The notes under the pieces were generated by a model. It saw only the letters and a program-made list of their open reading frames with translations, did not search any database and was not told the DNA's origin. The translations under genes were made by a program, and so were the position numbers. DNA of 64,000 nt from Hansfordia pulvinata (taxonomy: Eukaryota; Ascomycota; Sordariomycetes; Xylariales), in the NCBI GenBank assembly GCA_006538405.1, contig BJKQ01000001.1:62001-126000 (forward strand). The letters run 5' to 3'. This document shows positions 32,771 to 44,414 of this stretch, piece by piece (position 1 is the stretch's first letter; each line of letters begins with the position of its first letter).

Positions 32771-33883
32771 CTACGGGAACCGGGACTGCGCGCCGGCCCT
32801 GGCCCGCCTCCGCCGGTACATGTCGCGGTGCATGTAGCGCTCGTAGGTGCCGAAGGCGTAGGCGGCGGCGCCGAGCAGGGCCCAGGCGGCGGTGACGGCG
32901 AGCCCGACGGGGGCGACGAGGATGTCGACGCCGGGCAGGACGAAGGGCGCCGTGCCGTTGCGCAGCGCCGCGGATGCCTGGTCCGCGGCCAGCTGGGCCA
33001 GGGCGAACGGGGACAGCACGACCCGGTCCGAGAAGACGCCGGCCACGAACGCCGCCTCGTTCGAGGACACGGTCACGTTGACGGCCGCGCCCGCCGCGTT
33101 GGTCGCCGACAGGACCACCGCCGGCGTCACCCAGGACTCGACCTGGCCCCTGGATTTCCCGGCGGGAGCGTAAGCTGAGGGTCGGACATGCTGGTGGGGG
33201 GGGGGGGGGGGGGGGGGGTGATGCAAAAAGGGAAGAAGTGAGAGGCAGAAGAGAGAGACGAGTACGACTTACATGTCGAGACTGCCGCTCATACGCTGCG
33301 GGTCGATCTGGCCGACGAGAGAGTACGCCTGTAGGAGGACAGGAGATTGAGACTGGGTCTGCTGCCGTCGCCTGAACTGCGACGAGTCGCCGCGCCGGGC
33401 AGCAGCAGCAGCAGCCTGAACGGAGGCCGTGCGCGTCGAGCGCGACACGGACGCGGAGCTGTACTGCGCGACGACGGCGATGCCCTTCTGGTCGACGCCG
33501 GCGAACTCGCCGCTCGGGGCGGAGACCTGGTACAGGCGCAGGTCGGCCATGAAGGTGCCGTCGGCGGTGTCGAGACTCGGGAGGTTGTAGCACACGGCCG
33601 TGCCCGACGGGTTCGAAGCCACGTTGAGCTGGGACAGGGCCTCGGAGCATCGCCTCTCCACGTCCGCCTCCCAGGTCGCCATGGATGTCGTCGAGTCGGT
33701 GCCGGATGTGTTGGTGTTCGTGCCCTGTCGCTTTTCCACGTGCGCGCCCTCGCCGCCGACTCCCAGCTCTTGCATCTCGAGCGTCCTCGCCGCGATCCCT
33801 GGCTCATCGGTCCGCTCGTGCGCCCGGCCGAGCGAGAGCCATGCCAGGGTGGCGATAGCCTCCAGGGCCAGCCGCCGCTTCAT
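32771..33883 (-). CDS. Secretory-pathway single-pass membrane protein, unknown function
   Basis: Exon 1 is 33883-33273. It begins with a cleavable-looking signal peptide (MKRRLALEAIATLAWLSLGRA). A GTAAGT donor follows MSGSLD. The intron (33272-33191) contains a run of about 23 C on the sense strand just before CACCAG. Exon 2 runs 33190-32771. The splice as drawn leaves the frame one base short, and a missing C near 33165-33168 (CCGCC) would fix it, giving 343 aa; a different acceptor is possible. The second exon has a lumenal/extracellular part (GAAVNVTVSSNEAAFVAGVF), one membrane segment (APVGLAVTAAWALLGAAAYA) and a short Arg-rich cytosolic tail. I recognise no family. Orientation is inferred as N-out, C-in. 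Confidence 0.58.
33196..33218. repeat. Poly-G run in a membrane-protein intron
   Basis: About 23 uninterrupted G on the plus strand lie 4-5 nt from the CAG acceptor of the intron in the 32.8-33.9 kb gene, again as a sense-strand C tract. Confidence 0.88.
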
Positions 33884-35120
33884 GACGATACACTTTCGAT
33901 AGGGCCCAGTTCAAAGATGTCGGTCGATGTCGGTTTGCGCGGGATGTGTAGGCCGTCGAAGAAACCACAGACGGCAATCTGTACTGAAGCGGCGGTGCAG
34001 GCGCACGATAAACGAGAGGCAGGCCAATACATGAGTGTTCGACGGTAGGGGAGGGAGGGGCCAGCCCTTTGGGGAGTGATGAAAGCACAAAGGCCTCCAG
34101 AGGTCAGCAACACGAAGCCAATGAGAGCATCAAGTACGGGCCACAGACGACCGGGCAAGCCTTGCGAGTCCCGATTGACGAACATGGACATCTTCATGCG
34201 CCGGCTGCCCATCGATCGGGACGTCTGATCGTGCGGCAGATGATTGGGCTTGACGGGCAGAGCCGCGCGGACTCGTACGATGACCGGCCCCCTTCGCGGG
34301 CATGCGCAGGCTTGGACAGGGGCGGCGTGTTGCGCCTTTGAAGCATGGCTCGAGTCGGCATTCGCGCGCGTCCTGGGAATCTCCTCTGGGACATGTGAAA
34401 GCTGAGGCGGCGAACTCGCAAAGGGGCAATCTGGTGACGCCCGCGTCTTCGGGAGCAAAAGCCAGGGCTCAGTGCCGGCTCTACGGTGACGATCGATGCC
34501 CCTGAGACGGCTCGCTAAGTCGGTAGGCTGTCAGATGTGCTGCTAAGCGCCCGGGGCCAACCCCTGTTGACACAGACGACGGTTACAGGTCGGCATCGCC
34601 ATGCCTCAGCAATGCGGCAGCAGACCCCGCAGACAGACAGGGGTTCATCGTCCTCAACATGGCCAGCGCATTCGCCTGACGACTGGAGGCGACAACGATG
34701 TCTTGCTGCTTCCGAAGCCTGGTTATGAGGTTCATTGTCTATGTGCTGAAAAGTGTCTAGCTTGAGAGAGCCACGAAGAATCTACCGCGAAAAGAAAATG
34801 GGAGAGAAAAAGGAGAAAAAAGAAACATCAAAACGGGGATATCATGGTCTCCAAGCACCGGACGCCCCTGGTAAAAATAACAAGAAAGAAAGAAAATCAA
34901 TGGAAGAAAGAGGAGAAGTCATGAAGGAGAGCATCCCGAAATCATCCACGACCCGCGCGCCACCAGCCGAGAACGTCGCAGGGTCTTCTTCCCCTTCTTC
35001 CCCTTGTCACGTCAAGGGGGTTCGTCGGAAAGCTCTGAGCTCCCACCTAACGGCCCCTGAACACATGTACTCACTCGCGCGGAGTGCCCGTCCACGCCAC
35101 TTCGTCTCCGTGCGGCCAGC
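33884..35120. other. Intergenic region
   Basis: No gene is supported in 1.2 kb. The right end (about 34790-34930) is A-rich on the plus strand. Open frames here are short and overlap on both strands. Confidence 0.45.
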
Positions 35121-37042
35121 TCAGCTCTTGATGCCGACGCAGGCGTCCTTGTTGGGCGCCACCGCCCTCCAGCTGGCGACGGGGCCCATGGTGGCGGCCC
35201 CGCCGTCGCCGTCGCCGCCGCTGCCGCCGTGGACGGCGGTGCTGCCCCGACCGCCGCGGAGGAGGCCGGCCGGCAGGCGGCACTTCTTGGCGAAGTGCGC
35301 CGCGGTGATGAAGACGAGATAGACGCTGACGCCGCCCCAGACGCCGAAGATGACCAGCAGGCCGGCGATGAGCTTGGCGTCGACGACCACGCGCGACTCG
35401 GCCAGGCGGCGCATCGACAGCGGCAGCCGCGCCTCGCCGTCGCTGGTCCCGAGCTTGGGCGGCTTCTGCCAGGGGCCCATCGCTTCGGCGTCAGCAGCAG
35501 CAGCAGCATCAATTCTTCCCTTCCACTTCTCCCCCTCGCCGCCCTGGCGCGTCCGCGGCAGCTCCGCCTCGCGCCGGGCAATCAGCTCGGCCATCTTCCA
35601 CGCGACCCGGTTGCCGATCTTGTCCCAGGTGGCCTGGCGGGCGTGCTCGAGCCCGCCGCGCGCGAGCCGCGCGCGCGCCTCGGCGTCGCCCGCCAGGCGC
35701 ATGACGGCGTCGACGAAGGCGCCCAGGTCTTCGGGGGCACCAGGCGGCCGCTGACGCCGTCCTCGACGATGTCGCTGGGCCCGCCGGCGTCGCGGGCCAC
35801 GACGGCGACGCCGCTGGCCATGGCCTCGAGTACGACGAGCCCGAACGTCTCGGTCACGGAGCAGTGCAGGAACAGGTCCGCCGACGCGTAGTGCGCGGCC
35901 AGCGCCTCGCCCGTCTGGAAGCCCGCGAAGACGACCCGGCGTCGGCGGCTCGAGGGCGAGCCCTCGTCGCCGAACATGTCGCGGACCTCGCGCTCGACGA
36001 CCGCGTTGCGGTTGCCGCCCACCACGACCAGGACAAAGTCGAGCCCGCGCGCGTCGAGGGCCGCGGCCGCGCGCGCCAGGAACCCGAACCCCTTCTCGCC
36101 CGCCAGCCGGGCGCAGGTGAAGAGGACCAGCGGCGGGGGCTGGCCGCCGCCGCCGCCGCCGCCGCCGTTGTCCCCCGGAGAGGGCACCCCCCAGCTGGCG
36201 CGCAGAGCGGCGCTGCGCTGGTGCGGACCGAAGGAGCTGCCGCTGTTGCCGCTGCCGCTGCCGCCACTGCCGGCCGCCGCTGCGTTGCTGCTGACGCCGC
36301 GGCGCAGGACGGACATCTTGGCGCCGTCGATGCGGCTGATGCCCTCGAGGTAGCGGCGCACGGAGCGGCTCGGGTAGAAGATGGCCTGGACGGAGGCGTG
36401 GGAGAAGAGGTAGGCCTGGACGCGGGCGAACGTCCAGCTGGCGACGGCGCCCAGCGGCGCCGGGAACAGGATCCGGCAGTAGCCCGCCAGGTCGGTCTGG
36501 AAGTTGGCGACCAGCGGCGGGCGCGCGGCCGGCGCGTGGTTGCGCAGCTGCAGCATCACCTGGAAGCCCAGCGACGCCGGGCTCGCGCAGTAGATCAGGT
36601 CCGGCGGGGTCCCCGCGCCAAAGGTCCGCTCGTACAGCGCCGACAGCCGCACCGGGTAGACCACCGACAGCTCCGGGTTGAAGGGCAGCGGCCAGCCCGT
36701 CAGGCGCACCTCCTCGTTGAACCCCGGGCCGCCGGCCGTCTGCCCGGCCGCCGCCCCGCTCTTCTCGGGGCCGCCGCCCGCTGCCGCCGTCGCTGCTGCT
36801 GGTGTGTCGGCTGGCGTGAAGGTGTTGACCCGGGTGTGGTTCTCGGGGGCGACGACGGCCACGAGGGCGCCGTGGGAGCGCAGGTGGTTCACAATCATCA
36901 GCGTCGTGCGCGAGACCCCGTTGACGGGGCCGAAGGACTCGGTGCAGACGAGGATGCGCTTGCCGCGGAGGAACTCGGGAAAGACATCCAGGTCAGGGCC
37001 GGAGGCGTCGGGGCTCCGGTCGAGAGCCGGCAACGCCATCAT
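35121..37042 (-). CDS. GT4-type glycosyltransferase with C-terminal membrane segment (one apparent frameshift)
   Basis: Read from ATG at 37042. One base is missing in the run at 35733-35737 (LVPPEDLGAFVDAV restored), giving 640 aa. It is a GT-B fold, family GT4 enzyme. The N-terminal domain has KRILVCTESFGPVNGVSRTT and CASPASLGFQVMLQLRNHAP. The C-terminal domain has TCARLAGEKGFGFLARAAAA and the nucleotide-sugar-binding ETFGLVVLEAMASGVAVVAR with the E-x7-E motif. After the catalytic part, an Ala/Glu/Lys-rich linker leads to one membrane segment (LIAGLLVIFGVWGGVSVYLV) and a Gly-rich tail. Relatives include mannosyl- and sulfoquinovosyl-transferases; sugar donor and acceptor cannot be told. Low-complexity Gly/Ala/Ser inserts interrupt both halves. 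The restored frame continues the conserved GT4 sequence without loss, so an assembly error is likelier than a pseudogene. Confidence 0.85.
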
Positions 37043-39002
37043 GTCAGCAGGTGAGATGCTGGGGTATAGGCCTCACGAGCACAGAGAGTCGATAGTGAGT
37101 GAGCGAGTCGATGAGGGCACTGTCTGGGTGACTTGAGCAACCGGGACGAGATTAGCTCCCCGACTTGCTTGATGGTTTTCGGTGACCGTTGTGAATATGA
37201 TTGCGGCAGTGTAAGACGATGCAGACAAGCGATGCCAGTATGCCCTGCCAGCTAACAGATTTGACAGCTGGTTACATGCAGATATAAGAGAAGCTGAGGG
37301 CAAGCAGCGGCGGACAAGCCAGTCGGCTGCTGAGTTCGCACAACACACCAGTCCGGTACATATAGGTCGGAAGTGAGGTCGCGATCCACGCTGCGCCGGC
37401 CGTACGGCCAACGACCAGAGGATTCACCGCCGCACTGCGAGACTGTGAATAGAGTCAGGGCGCACCCGGGATGCGGCGCTGATCAACATGGCGGGGTACT
37501 GCGGGCTCGGGGTCAAGTGCCACGAGAGATGGAGGGGCAATCCAGGAGCCCGAGTCCAATCTGGCGCAGCGGAAGAGCCCCGTGGGCCGGCTACTCGCGT
37601 GGGATGTTCCAAGCCGGCGCCAGGCTCGGAGCTGTCAGTCGACCAGAGGCGAGCGACGGCAGGGGGCACATGGGATCCATGGGCTGTCGGCGGGGGTCCG
37701 TGGCTGCGCACCAACGCGCCCCGGCTCTGCGATAAGCCGCAGAGGGGGGCCACGACGGTATGCCCAGGTCGCTCGCCGGCCCGGTCATGGGGTTCACACG
37801 ATCAGGACTCGTACGTACAGTGAAGAGGACGACATGCCCTGCCTGACTCACAGTAGGTAGGCGGGCCACTCGTGCCTACATGCAGGCAACCCGTGGAGCA
37901 TCCACCTCGATGGTCTGCTTGAGCAGCTGTAGAGTATAGACTATCACCGACAGACTGGTCATTTCCAGGGTCTTGATTGCTTAGGTCGTCTGGTCGGAGA
38001 TGATGGCTGGCAGCCCTGCCTGGCCCGACTAATAACACAGACTGGTGACTAGCGCAAAACGCCATCGCCGTGCTGCCCTGCACACACGAGAGAGTCGTAG
38101 CTTGTCGGCCGCGGCCAATCAGAACCCATGTTCGAGGCACATTGGCCCATGTGCACGCCAATCACGTCTGCCCGCCTCGACACGGTCCGGCCGCGCTGGC
38201 CCGCAGTGATCCACGGCCGTTCGTCTCCTGACCTCTGTCTCACGAGTCGCCAGGGTCCCGAGCGGCGCGCGCGCGATTGCCACGTGCTCCGTCGTCGCTC
38301 CCCCGGGCTGCTGAAGAAGAAATGGCCCGACCGTGTTGACGAGGCGGAGGGGACAGTGATTGTGGTCGCGTCCCAACGAGAAGTCAGCAGTGGGCACGCT
38401 ATGATAAAGATTCGAAACTTGCATTCAGGTTTGTTCTGGACCCGTCTCCATCAATCAATCGCTCCCTTTCCCCCCAAAATGGCAGTACTGTCCCCCTCAG
38501 TTATCTAGTCAAAAATCGGAGCGGTCTTCTTGCACACTCAATTAGTTGTCGTAGGATTTGTTGACTTCCTGTCTCCTGTCTCTGCTCTCCATTCTTTCAC
38601 CCCAGCCCAGCGTTTCGTGCTTTAGCCATCCACCCGTCTCCTGCCCGCCGTTGTTGCCGAAGCCTGTTGATAGGTACATGCCGATTGCTTCAATGCTCTC
38701 CAAGTAGGCCTCCGCGCGGCCTCTGCCGTGCAACTCGGCTGATCATCGCCTCCAGAAATAAAGAACATCTCGGAAGGGTTATATAGGGTTTAACATTAAA
38801 GAAAATTGTCCTGCAGAGGCTAGACTGCCGGACGGGCAAAGGATGATAAGCATCCCGCGATATAACCGAGAGTTCCTCAAGTCGATCCGGCTGGCAACGG
38901 GTCCAAGACTGCTAATCTACCCTCAGTCGCTGTCATAGCCTCCCACGGCCCACGGGGCCAAGCTCTGTCGCAGCTGGGTGCCTACTCTATGTCTTTAATA
39001 GC
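37043..39002. other. Intergenic region with one weak coding-like frame
   Basis: No firm gene. On the minus strand, 38733-38542 encodes a short frame with balanced composition (around AEAYLESIEAIGMYLSTGF) that could be a 3' exon. It lies downstream of the small secreted-protein candidate at 39003-39350, whose last codon overlaps a GTGAGC donor-like site, but I could not make the splice phase agree. Confidence 0.35.
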
Positions 39003-39350
39003 TCACCATGTGGCGTCGCCAGTCTTTCTGTTTGGATCATAATCAAAGCCAGCGTCCACATCACCCTTGCTTGGAATGACGAACAAGGGTTCTTTGCCGG
39101 ATGTGGCATCATCTTTGTCTTTGTAGAATCTGGCTTGTAGGCCATTTTCCCCCAGGTCCTCCTGGGTGACCGAGTATATTCTTCTATCACTAATCTGTTC
39201 CTCATAGCCCGAGCGAACTTAATGTCTCTCGATCACCTTGTGTCTTTCGGACTTGAAGGTAATAGTGGGTGTGAATCGTGCGATACCAGCAGCGCTGGCG
39301 AGGGCGGCTAATAGCGCAGCCTGGGCGAGAACAAGATGCGAGAGCTGCAT
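39003..39350 (-). CDS. Small secreted protein candidate (intron or in-frame stop)
   Basis: ATG at 39350 starts a clear signal peptide (MQLSHLVLAQAALLAALASA). The frame meets TAA at residue 44. The same frame then reopens and reads on with a coding-like segment (RRIYSVTQEDLGENGLQARF) to TGA at 39003. Removing 39236-39195 as a GT-AG intron skips the stop and keeps the frame, giving 101 aa. At 42 nt it would be shorter than most fungal introns, so a nonsense mutation in a decaying gene is the alternative. The C-terminal end (DYDPNRKTGDATW) overlaps a donor-like GTGAGC, so more exons may exist. No family is recognised. Confidence 0.42.
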
Positions 39351-41160
39351 GTTGGTGAGATTGATGTCCTTTGGTTCAATGCCGAGAGTCGAGAGGGCTT
39401 CACGAAGATTGAACAAAGGGACCTTCTGTGTAACAGAGTCTGCGTTGCAGACAATGCCGTATATTCGATGCACGAGTCTTATACCCTGGAAAGGACATTG
39501 ACTTGAACCATAATGACTCGAATATTCAAGTGGATGACTCCGTTTGCACAGGCATGTTCCGCTCAGAACCCGCTTATCGAAGCGGGTAACTCCGCTTACA
39601 CGGGTAATATCCGCGTACAAATTGCTATCTGGAACGGGGCCTTGTACTAGAGTAACGCCGTATACAAAGGCACTGCCTGATGTGGCGGTGATCTTGTCCC
39701 AGGGCCCCCCTCGGGCCCTGATAGGCATTTGGAGGGGAGCAGAAGATCCTGTGCCTCTAAGATATGGAAGACCAGTCAGCATGTCCAAATGCGTATGGGC
39801 GATCCACTCCGGCGGGCTAACTGTAGCAAGACACTTAAGCGAATGCATGAGGACACATAGGGGACTAAAAATATATTTGTGGTGATTCGTGCGGGAGACT
39901 GGTGATGAGGTCTGAGCGCGTTGATTTGACTACCTCGTTGATTACATGGAGGCTGTGTGCTGCTTCCAAGGGAAAGAAGATGACATTACCCCGCGCGCTG
40001 GGAAAGGGCTTCGGCGGTGGCGACGTACGGCCCACAAAGGAATTGAAGTTCATCAGATCTAGAAATTCAAAAAGTGGACGTAAGCCAGCTGGTGAATACG
40101 GGGGGCGAGAGTGGGAATCAGTTTGGCTTCGCCACGCAGACGGATGGCAGATGTGCCACTCGTACTCGCAGCCCCGGGCGAGGCTCGCGCTTTGGGCGAA
40201 CGCGTGTGGAGGTGGGATCAAGCTTTGTAAACTGCGAGAATCGGAGGGCTTGGGTGGATACGGCGGCACGGACGGCGTCGTACAAGGGCGGCGCGACACG
40301 CGACAGGAGGCTCCTCAAGACGGCCTGTATCGATTGACCACCATCGAGAATCGAGCCCAGCTGTCTCTCACGCGACACGCGAGACCCTCGTCCCGACAGC
40401 TGCCACCCCGAAGCGTCGGGCATCGCCTTGAGCATGCTGTCCTCGTAAACAGACCGGTTGCCCTTTCAGGGAGAGCTGCCGGTGATTTCAGGCGTCAGCG
40501 GCGACGGTGAGGTTGTCGATGACGTAGGGGCGGGGAGGCAGCACCCATTAACCCCCACCAAAACAAGGTGCGCCATACTCGTACGGTGCCTGGAGCTAAG
40601 CCAGGAGCCCTACGAGAACGCGTACCGGGCAATCCACCTCTCCCATTCACGACCCAAAGGCCAATTCCCTTAACCACGGTAACGAGATGCCAGCCGTGTC
40701 CCCGGGCCCCACCGGCCCATCCAGCCAGCCGGACCCGCGTCGGGCGCCCGGAGACCTACCGCTTCGGGTATTCAACAATAGCCGAGCGCAGCCCACGCCA
40801 CGGTCCGTGGGGGCCGCTGCCATCCTGATATAAGCACCACGAGCTTCACCCTCGTGCCACGGAAAGCCTGCCCATCGGCCAGTCTGCTGTTGTCCCTGTG
40901 CAGTTCTTCTCTGCTCTGCTCTGTTCTGTTCTGTGAGCTGTATGAATTATCGACAGCCACCTGGTCAAGATTGCACGTCTATCTGTTCAATTCCGCACTC
41001 CCGCCTCTCACTTTCTGGGCAAGTCACTGCATCTCAAGGCACAGCTACCTTAGGTTAGGTGGTACGCTACCACCTACCAGTTAGCAGGTTCCGACTGACC
41101 TACCTCCTCCCCTTTCATCTTCTGAACACCACCCAAGGCGACACGACACAGACGCGCACA
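39351..41160. other. Intergenic region upstream of the CoA-transferase
   Basis: No firm gene. A hairpin (ACCCGCTT-ATCG-AAGCGGGT, 39568-39587) is followed by imperfect short repeats to about 39610. Minus-strand open frames at 39865-40435 have protein-like stretches, but they overlap each other and show no domain. The CoA-transferase leader occupies the right end, with GATATAAGC near 40827-40835 as a possible TATA element, and a perfect inverted repeat at 41056-41076. Confidence 0.4.
41056..41076. repeat. Perfect 9-bp inverted repeat in the CoA-transferase leader
   Basis: TAGGTGGTA-CGC-TACCACCTA forms a perfect 9-bp stem with a 3-nt centre, about 85 bp before the start codon. It could be a dimeric regulator site or an RNA hairpin in the leader. 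Similar TAGGTA-rich sequence recurs at 52155-52166, 52239-52250, 59056-59073 and 61835-61852. Confidence 0.6.
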
Positions 41161-43056
41161 ATGGCACGCTCGCGGGCCGTCTTCCTGCGCGCCTCGGCCA
41201 GCTTCTCCTACCGCTGGGCCGTCCCCAGCGTCTCCTCGTGCGCCCACGCCCGCCCCGCCCGGACACCCGCCCGGTCCGCCCGCCTCACCTCCTGGACGCC
41301 CCGCGCCTGCTATTCCGTCACCAGCAAGCCCGCCCGCGCCAACCCGCGCACCTCCAAGGTCTGGGCCTCAGCCGACGAGGCCGTCGCCGACATCAAGGAC
41401 GGCTCCGTCCTCCTCAGCGCCGGTTTCGGCCTCTGCGGTGTAGCAGGTGCGTAGTACCTACAAGCCCCCACCGGTTCCAATTGCGCTTGGCCCGCTCCCT
41501 GCCCACACGTTCAATGCGCTCGGCCACCTGCTCACGCTCACACCTACAAAACAGAAACCCTCATCCAGGCCATCCACAGAAAAGGCACCAAGGGCCTGCA
41601 GGCCGTATCCAACAATGCGGGCGGCGGCGACTTCGGGCTGGCCCGCCTGACCAAGGACGGTCGTCTCGACCGCATCACCCTCTCTTACCTGGGCCAGAAC
41701 AAGGAACTAAACGACCAGTACCTGACGGGCAAGATCGCCGTCGAGCTGTCGCCACAGGGCACCATAGCGGAGCGTTTGCGCGCGGCCGGCGCCGGTATCC
41801 CAGCCTTCTACACGGCGACGGGCGGAAGTGAGCTCTCCCCCGCAAAATATGCAAGAAAATATCGTCTTGGTGACTTCATCTAACCAACGTCGCTCCCAGG
41901 CACATTCATCGAGACGGGCGGCATTCCCGTGCGGTCCGACGGCAAGCAGGTCGAGGAGATGGGCAAGCCTCGGGAGAAGCGCATGTTCAACGGGCGGCCG
42001 TACATCATGGAAGAGGCTCTGCACGGCGACGTGGCCATCCTGCGAGCGTGGAAGGTGGACGAGGCGGGCAACTGCATCTTCAAGTAAGGACACCCTCAAG
42101 TCGACCCCTCCCGTACTTTCCATTCCCTATGCAACAAGCACACTGACAGTGGCTCGAAACAGATACACGACAAAACGTACGCAGGCCTGATGGCCAAGGC
42201 GGCGCGCGTCGCCATCGTCGAGGCCGAGGAGATTGTGCCCGTCGGCTCTCTCGATCCCGACTCCATTGACCTGCCGGGCATCTTCATCGACCGCATCGTC
42301 CCGGCGACCGCAGACAAGCACGTGGAGAACCTGAAGCTGGCGCCGCCCAAGGAGGACTCGCCCACCGGCGCCGGAAGCGGCAAGCCGCGGCAGCTCGACT
42401 CGCGCAACCGCATCGCCAAGCGCGCGGCGCAGGAGCTCAAGGACGGCTACTACGTCAACCTGGGCGTGGGCATTCCGACGCTGGCGGCGTCGTACCTGCC
42501 CGAGGGCGAGACCGTCTGGCTGCAGTCGGAGAACGGCCTGCTCGGCATGGGCCCGTACCCGGCCTCGGAGGCCGACGTGGACCCGGACCTGATCAACGCG
42601 GGCAAGGAGACGGTCACGCTGCTGCCGGGCGCGTCGACGTTCGACTCGGCCGAGTCGTTCGCCATGATCCGCGGGGGCCACGTCGACGTGTCCATTCTGG
42701 GCGCCTTCCAGGTCGGCGCCAACGGCGACCTGGCCAACTACATGATCCCCGGCAAGCTGGTCAAGGGCATGGGCGGCGCCATGGACCTCGTGTCCAACCC
42801 GGACAGCACCAAGATCGTCGTCGCCACCGAGCACGTCGACAAGGCCGGCCGCAGCAAGATCGTCGCCGACTGCAAGCTGCCCCTGACCGGCAGCCGCGTC
42901 GTCAGCACCATCGTCACCGACCTCGCCGTCTTCCAGGTCGACCGCGCCCAGGGCGGCCTGACCCTGACCGAGCTGGCCGAGGGCGTCGAGCTCGACGAGG
43001 TCAAGGCCAAGACGGACGCGTCGTTTGCCGTGGCCGACGACATTATCAGATTTTAG
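41161..43056 (+). CDS. Succinyl-CoA:3-oxoacid CoA-transferase, mitochondrial (one apparent frameshift)
   Basis: Exons 41161-41446, 41555-41827, 41900-42083 and 42163-43056. One base is missing in the A run at 42172-42175 (KYTTKTYAGLMAK restored); with it the protein is 545 aa and all phases agree. It transfers CoA from succinyl-CoA to acetoacetate or related oxoacids. The N-terminus is an Arg/Ser/Ala-rich mitochondrial presequence. The alpha-type half has ADIKDGSVLLSAGFGLCGVA and VSNNAGGGDFGLARL. The beta-type half has KDGYYVNLGVGIPTLAASYL and the catalytic Glu in QSENGLLGMGP (near 371), then GGHVDVSILGAFQVGANGDL. In fungi this enzyme also detoxifies propionyl-CoA or salvages acetate, depending on species; that is not resolved here. 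The start is the first ATG after a leader rich in short repeats. Confidence 0.92.
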
Positions 43057-43473
43057 GCCTTTTGCTTCTTGTCTCCCACATCGGTGTTGTTCGGAAGCTG
43101 CGCTTCCATCGTGTACATAGATTTTCCAATGCATTCAACGGTCCATCAAGGGAAATAAACAGTATTTTCGACGAACTGCGACTGGTATGCTTTCTAGGGC
43201 GATCCGTTCGCAAGGCTTGATTACTATGTCCATGATCTTGGCATGGGAGGACATGCTGCAGATGGAGAACATTGAAGGTCGAAAGTCAGCACGGTCGCAC
43301 GCATTGACTGCCTGCCAGTCGCGCAACCATTGCACATGATGCTGAGAATGCACTTGGCACGACACAGAACCGGACATGCTCAAGAAGATAAGTAGGTACT
43401 TAGTTGAAAGCTAAACGTTCAGTATATACATTGTTCTCCATGTACGAGTCCCACCGGACGGAGGGTTTGCCTC
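43057..43473. other. Convergent intergenic region
   Basis: These 417 bp lie between the converging CoA-transferase and AhpD-like genes. Nothing coding is seen. Confidence 0.5.
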
Positions 43474-44414
43474 TCATAACCTGGCCCCGATACCCGGTGC
43501 AAAAGTTGTGCCTTGACCCTGCCCGATGGCGCCCACAAGCCCGTCGATGCCCTCGAGCATCCACAGATTGCCCTCGTCGCCGGCCAGCCACTCTCCGCCC
43601 TCGACGTGCTCGCCGGGCCCGCCGTCCTGCGCGTACGCCTTGCGCAGGCCGAAGATGTGGCTGACGACCTGGGGCCCCACGCCCGTCTGCGCGCGCAGGC
43701 ACGAGATGGCCACCAGGCTGGTGAGGACGCGGCCGACGGGGCTGCTGCTGCTGCTGCTGGCGGGCGCGTCGCCGCCGCCGCTCGGGTTCGACAGCAGGTT
43801 CGAGTAGTGCCCGTTGAGGATGTGCACGGGCAGGTCCGGGTGGGAGCGGGCGAGCTTGGCCAGCAGCTTGCGCTCGAAGCCGAGGTAGACGCTGTCCCAC
43901 AGGGCAAGGCCGTCGCGCTTGCGGGCCTCGACGTTCGCCGGCGTCAGGTCGCGGGTCGGCGTCGCGGGGAGGGCGTCCGCGACCTCGGGGGGCAGCCCGG
44001 CGGCGAAGGCGTTGAGCGTGTTGATGGAGCGCGGGATCCCGTTGAACGAGATGCATTTGAGCCCGACCTCGCGGACCAGCGCGGCGTTGTCGGCGGGCGC
44101 GCGCCGCGCGTCGGCCGCGTTGGCCAGCTCCAGGATCGAGAGCATCGCGTCCGGGCAGTTCATCGTCGCCGAGACTGCGGTCTACAGGAGCCGGGAGGCG
44201 GCGTCGTCAGTCCGTCGAGGCGCGCGAGAGGGGGGCGGGACAGGCTGCGACTCACCGAGACAGTGACCCAGGCTGGCAGGCCGACCTTGTTGTCGGCGGC
44301 GGCGCGCGCGAAGCTGGCCAGCGCGGGCTTGACCTGGGCCGAGGCCGGCGTCAGGCCCGGGCTGGCGTGGCTGGCGTTGATGAGCGTCTTGACGGCGCCG
44401 GAGAGCTTCGACAT
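43474..44414 (-). CDS. AhpD-like / carboxymuconolactone-decarboxylase-fold protein
   Basis: Two minus-strand exons, 44414-44256 and 44181-43474, with a 74-nt GT-AG intron in phase 0, give 288 aa. The helical region around LVREVGLKCISFNGIPRSIN and the later RVLTSLVAISCLRAQTGVGP resemble fungal AhpD-like proteins. The Cys in KCISFNG does not form a clear CxxC peroxidase pair, so a peroxidase activity should not be assumed. The N-terminus (LSGAVKTLINASHASPG) could be a weak organelle-targeting sequence. A Gly/Ser-rich insertion lies near the middle of exon 2. It converges with the CoA-transferase gene, which proves no functional link. Family assignment is moderate, from overall pattern rather than an active-site motif. 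Confidence 0.6.

Noticed and set aside
35864..37054. 396-codon plus-strand ORF opposite the glycosyltransferase
   Set aside because: Antisense shadow with Arg/Ala/Gly-rich sequence and no motif.
42127..43134. 335-codon minus-strand ORF opposite the CoA-transferase
   Set aside because: Antisense shadow over a strongly conserved enzyme.
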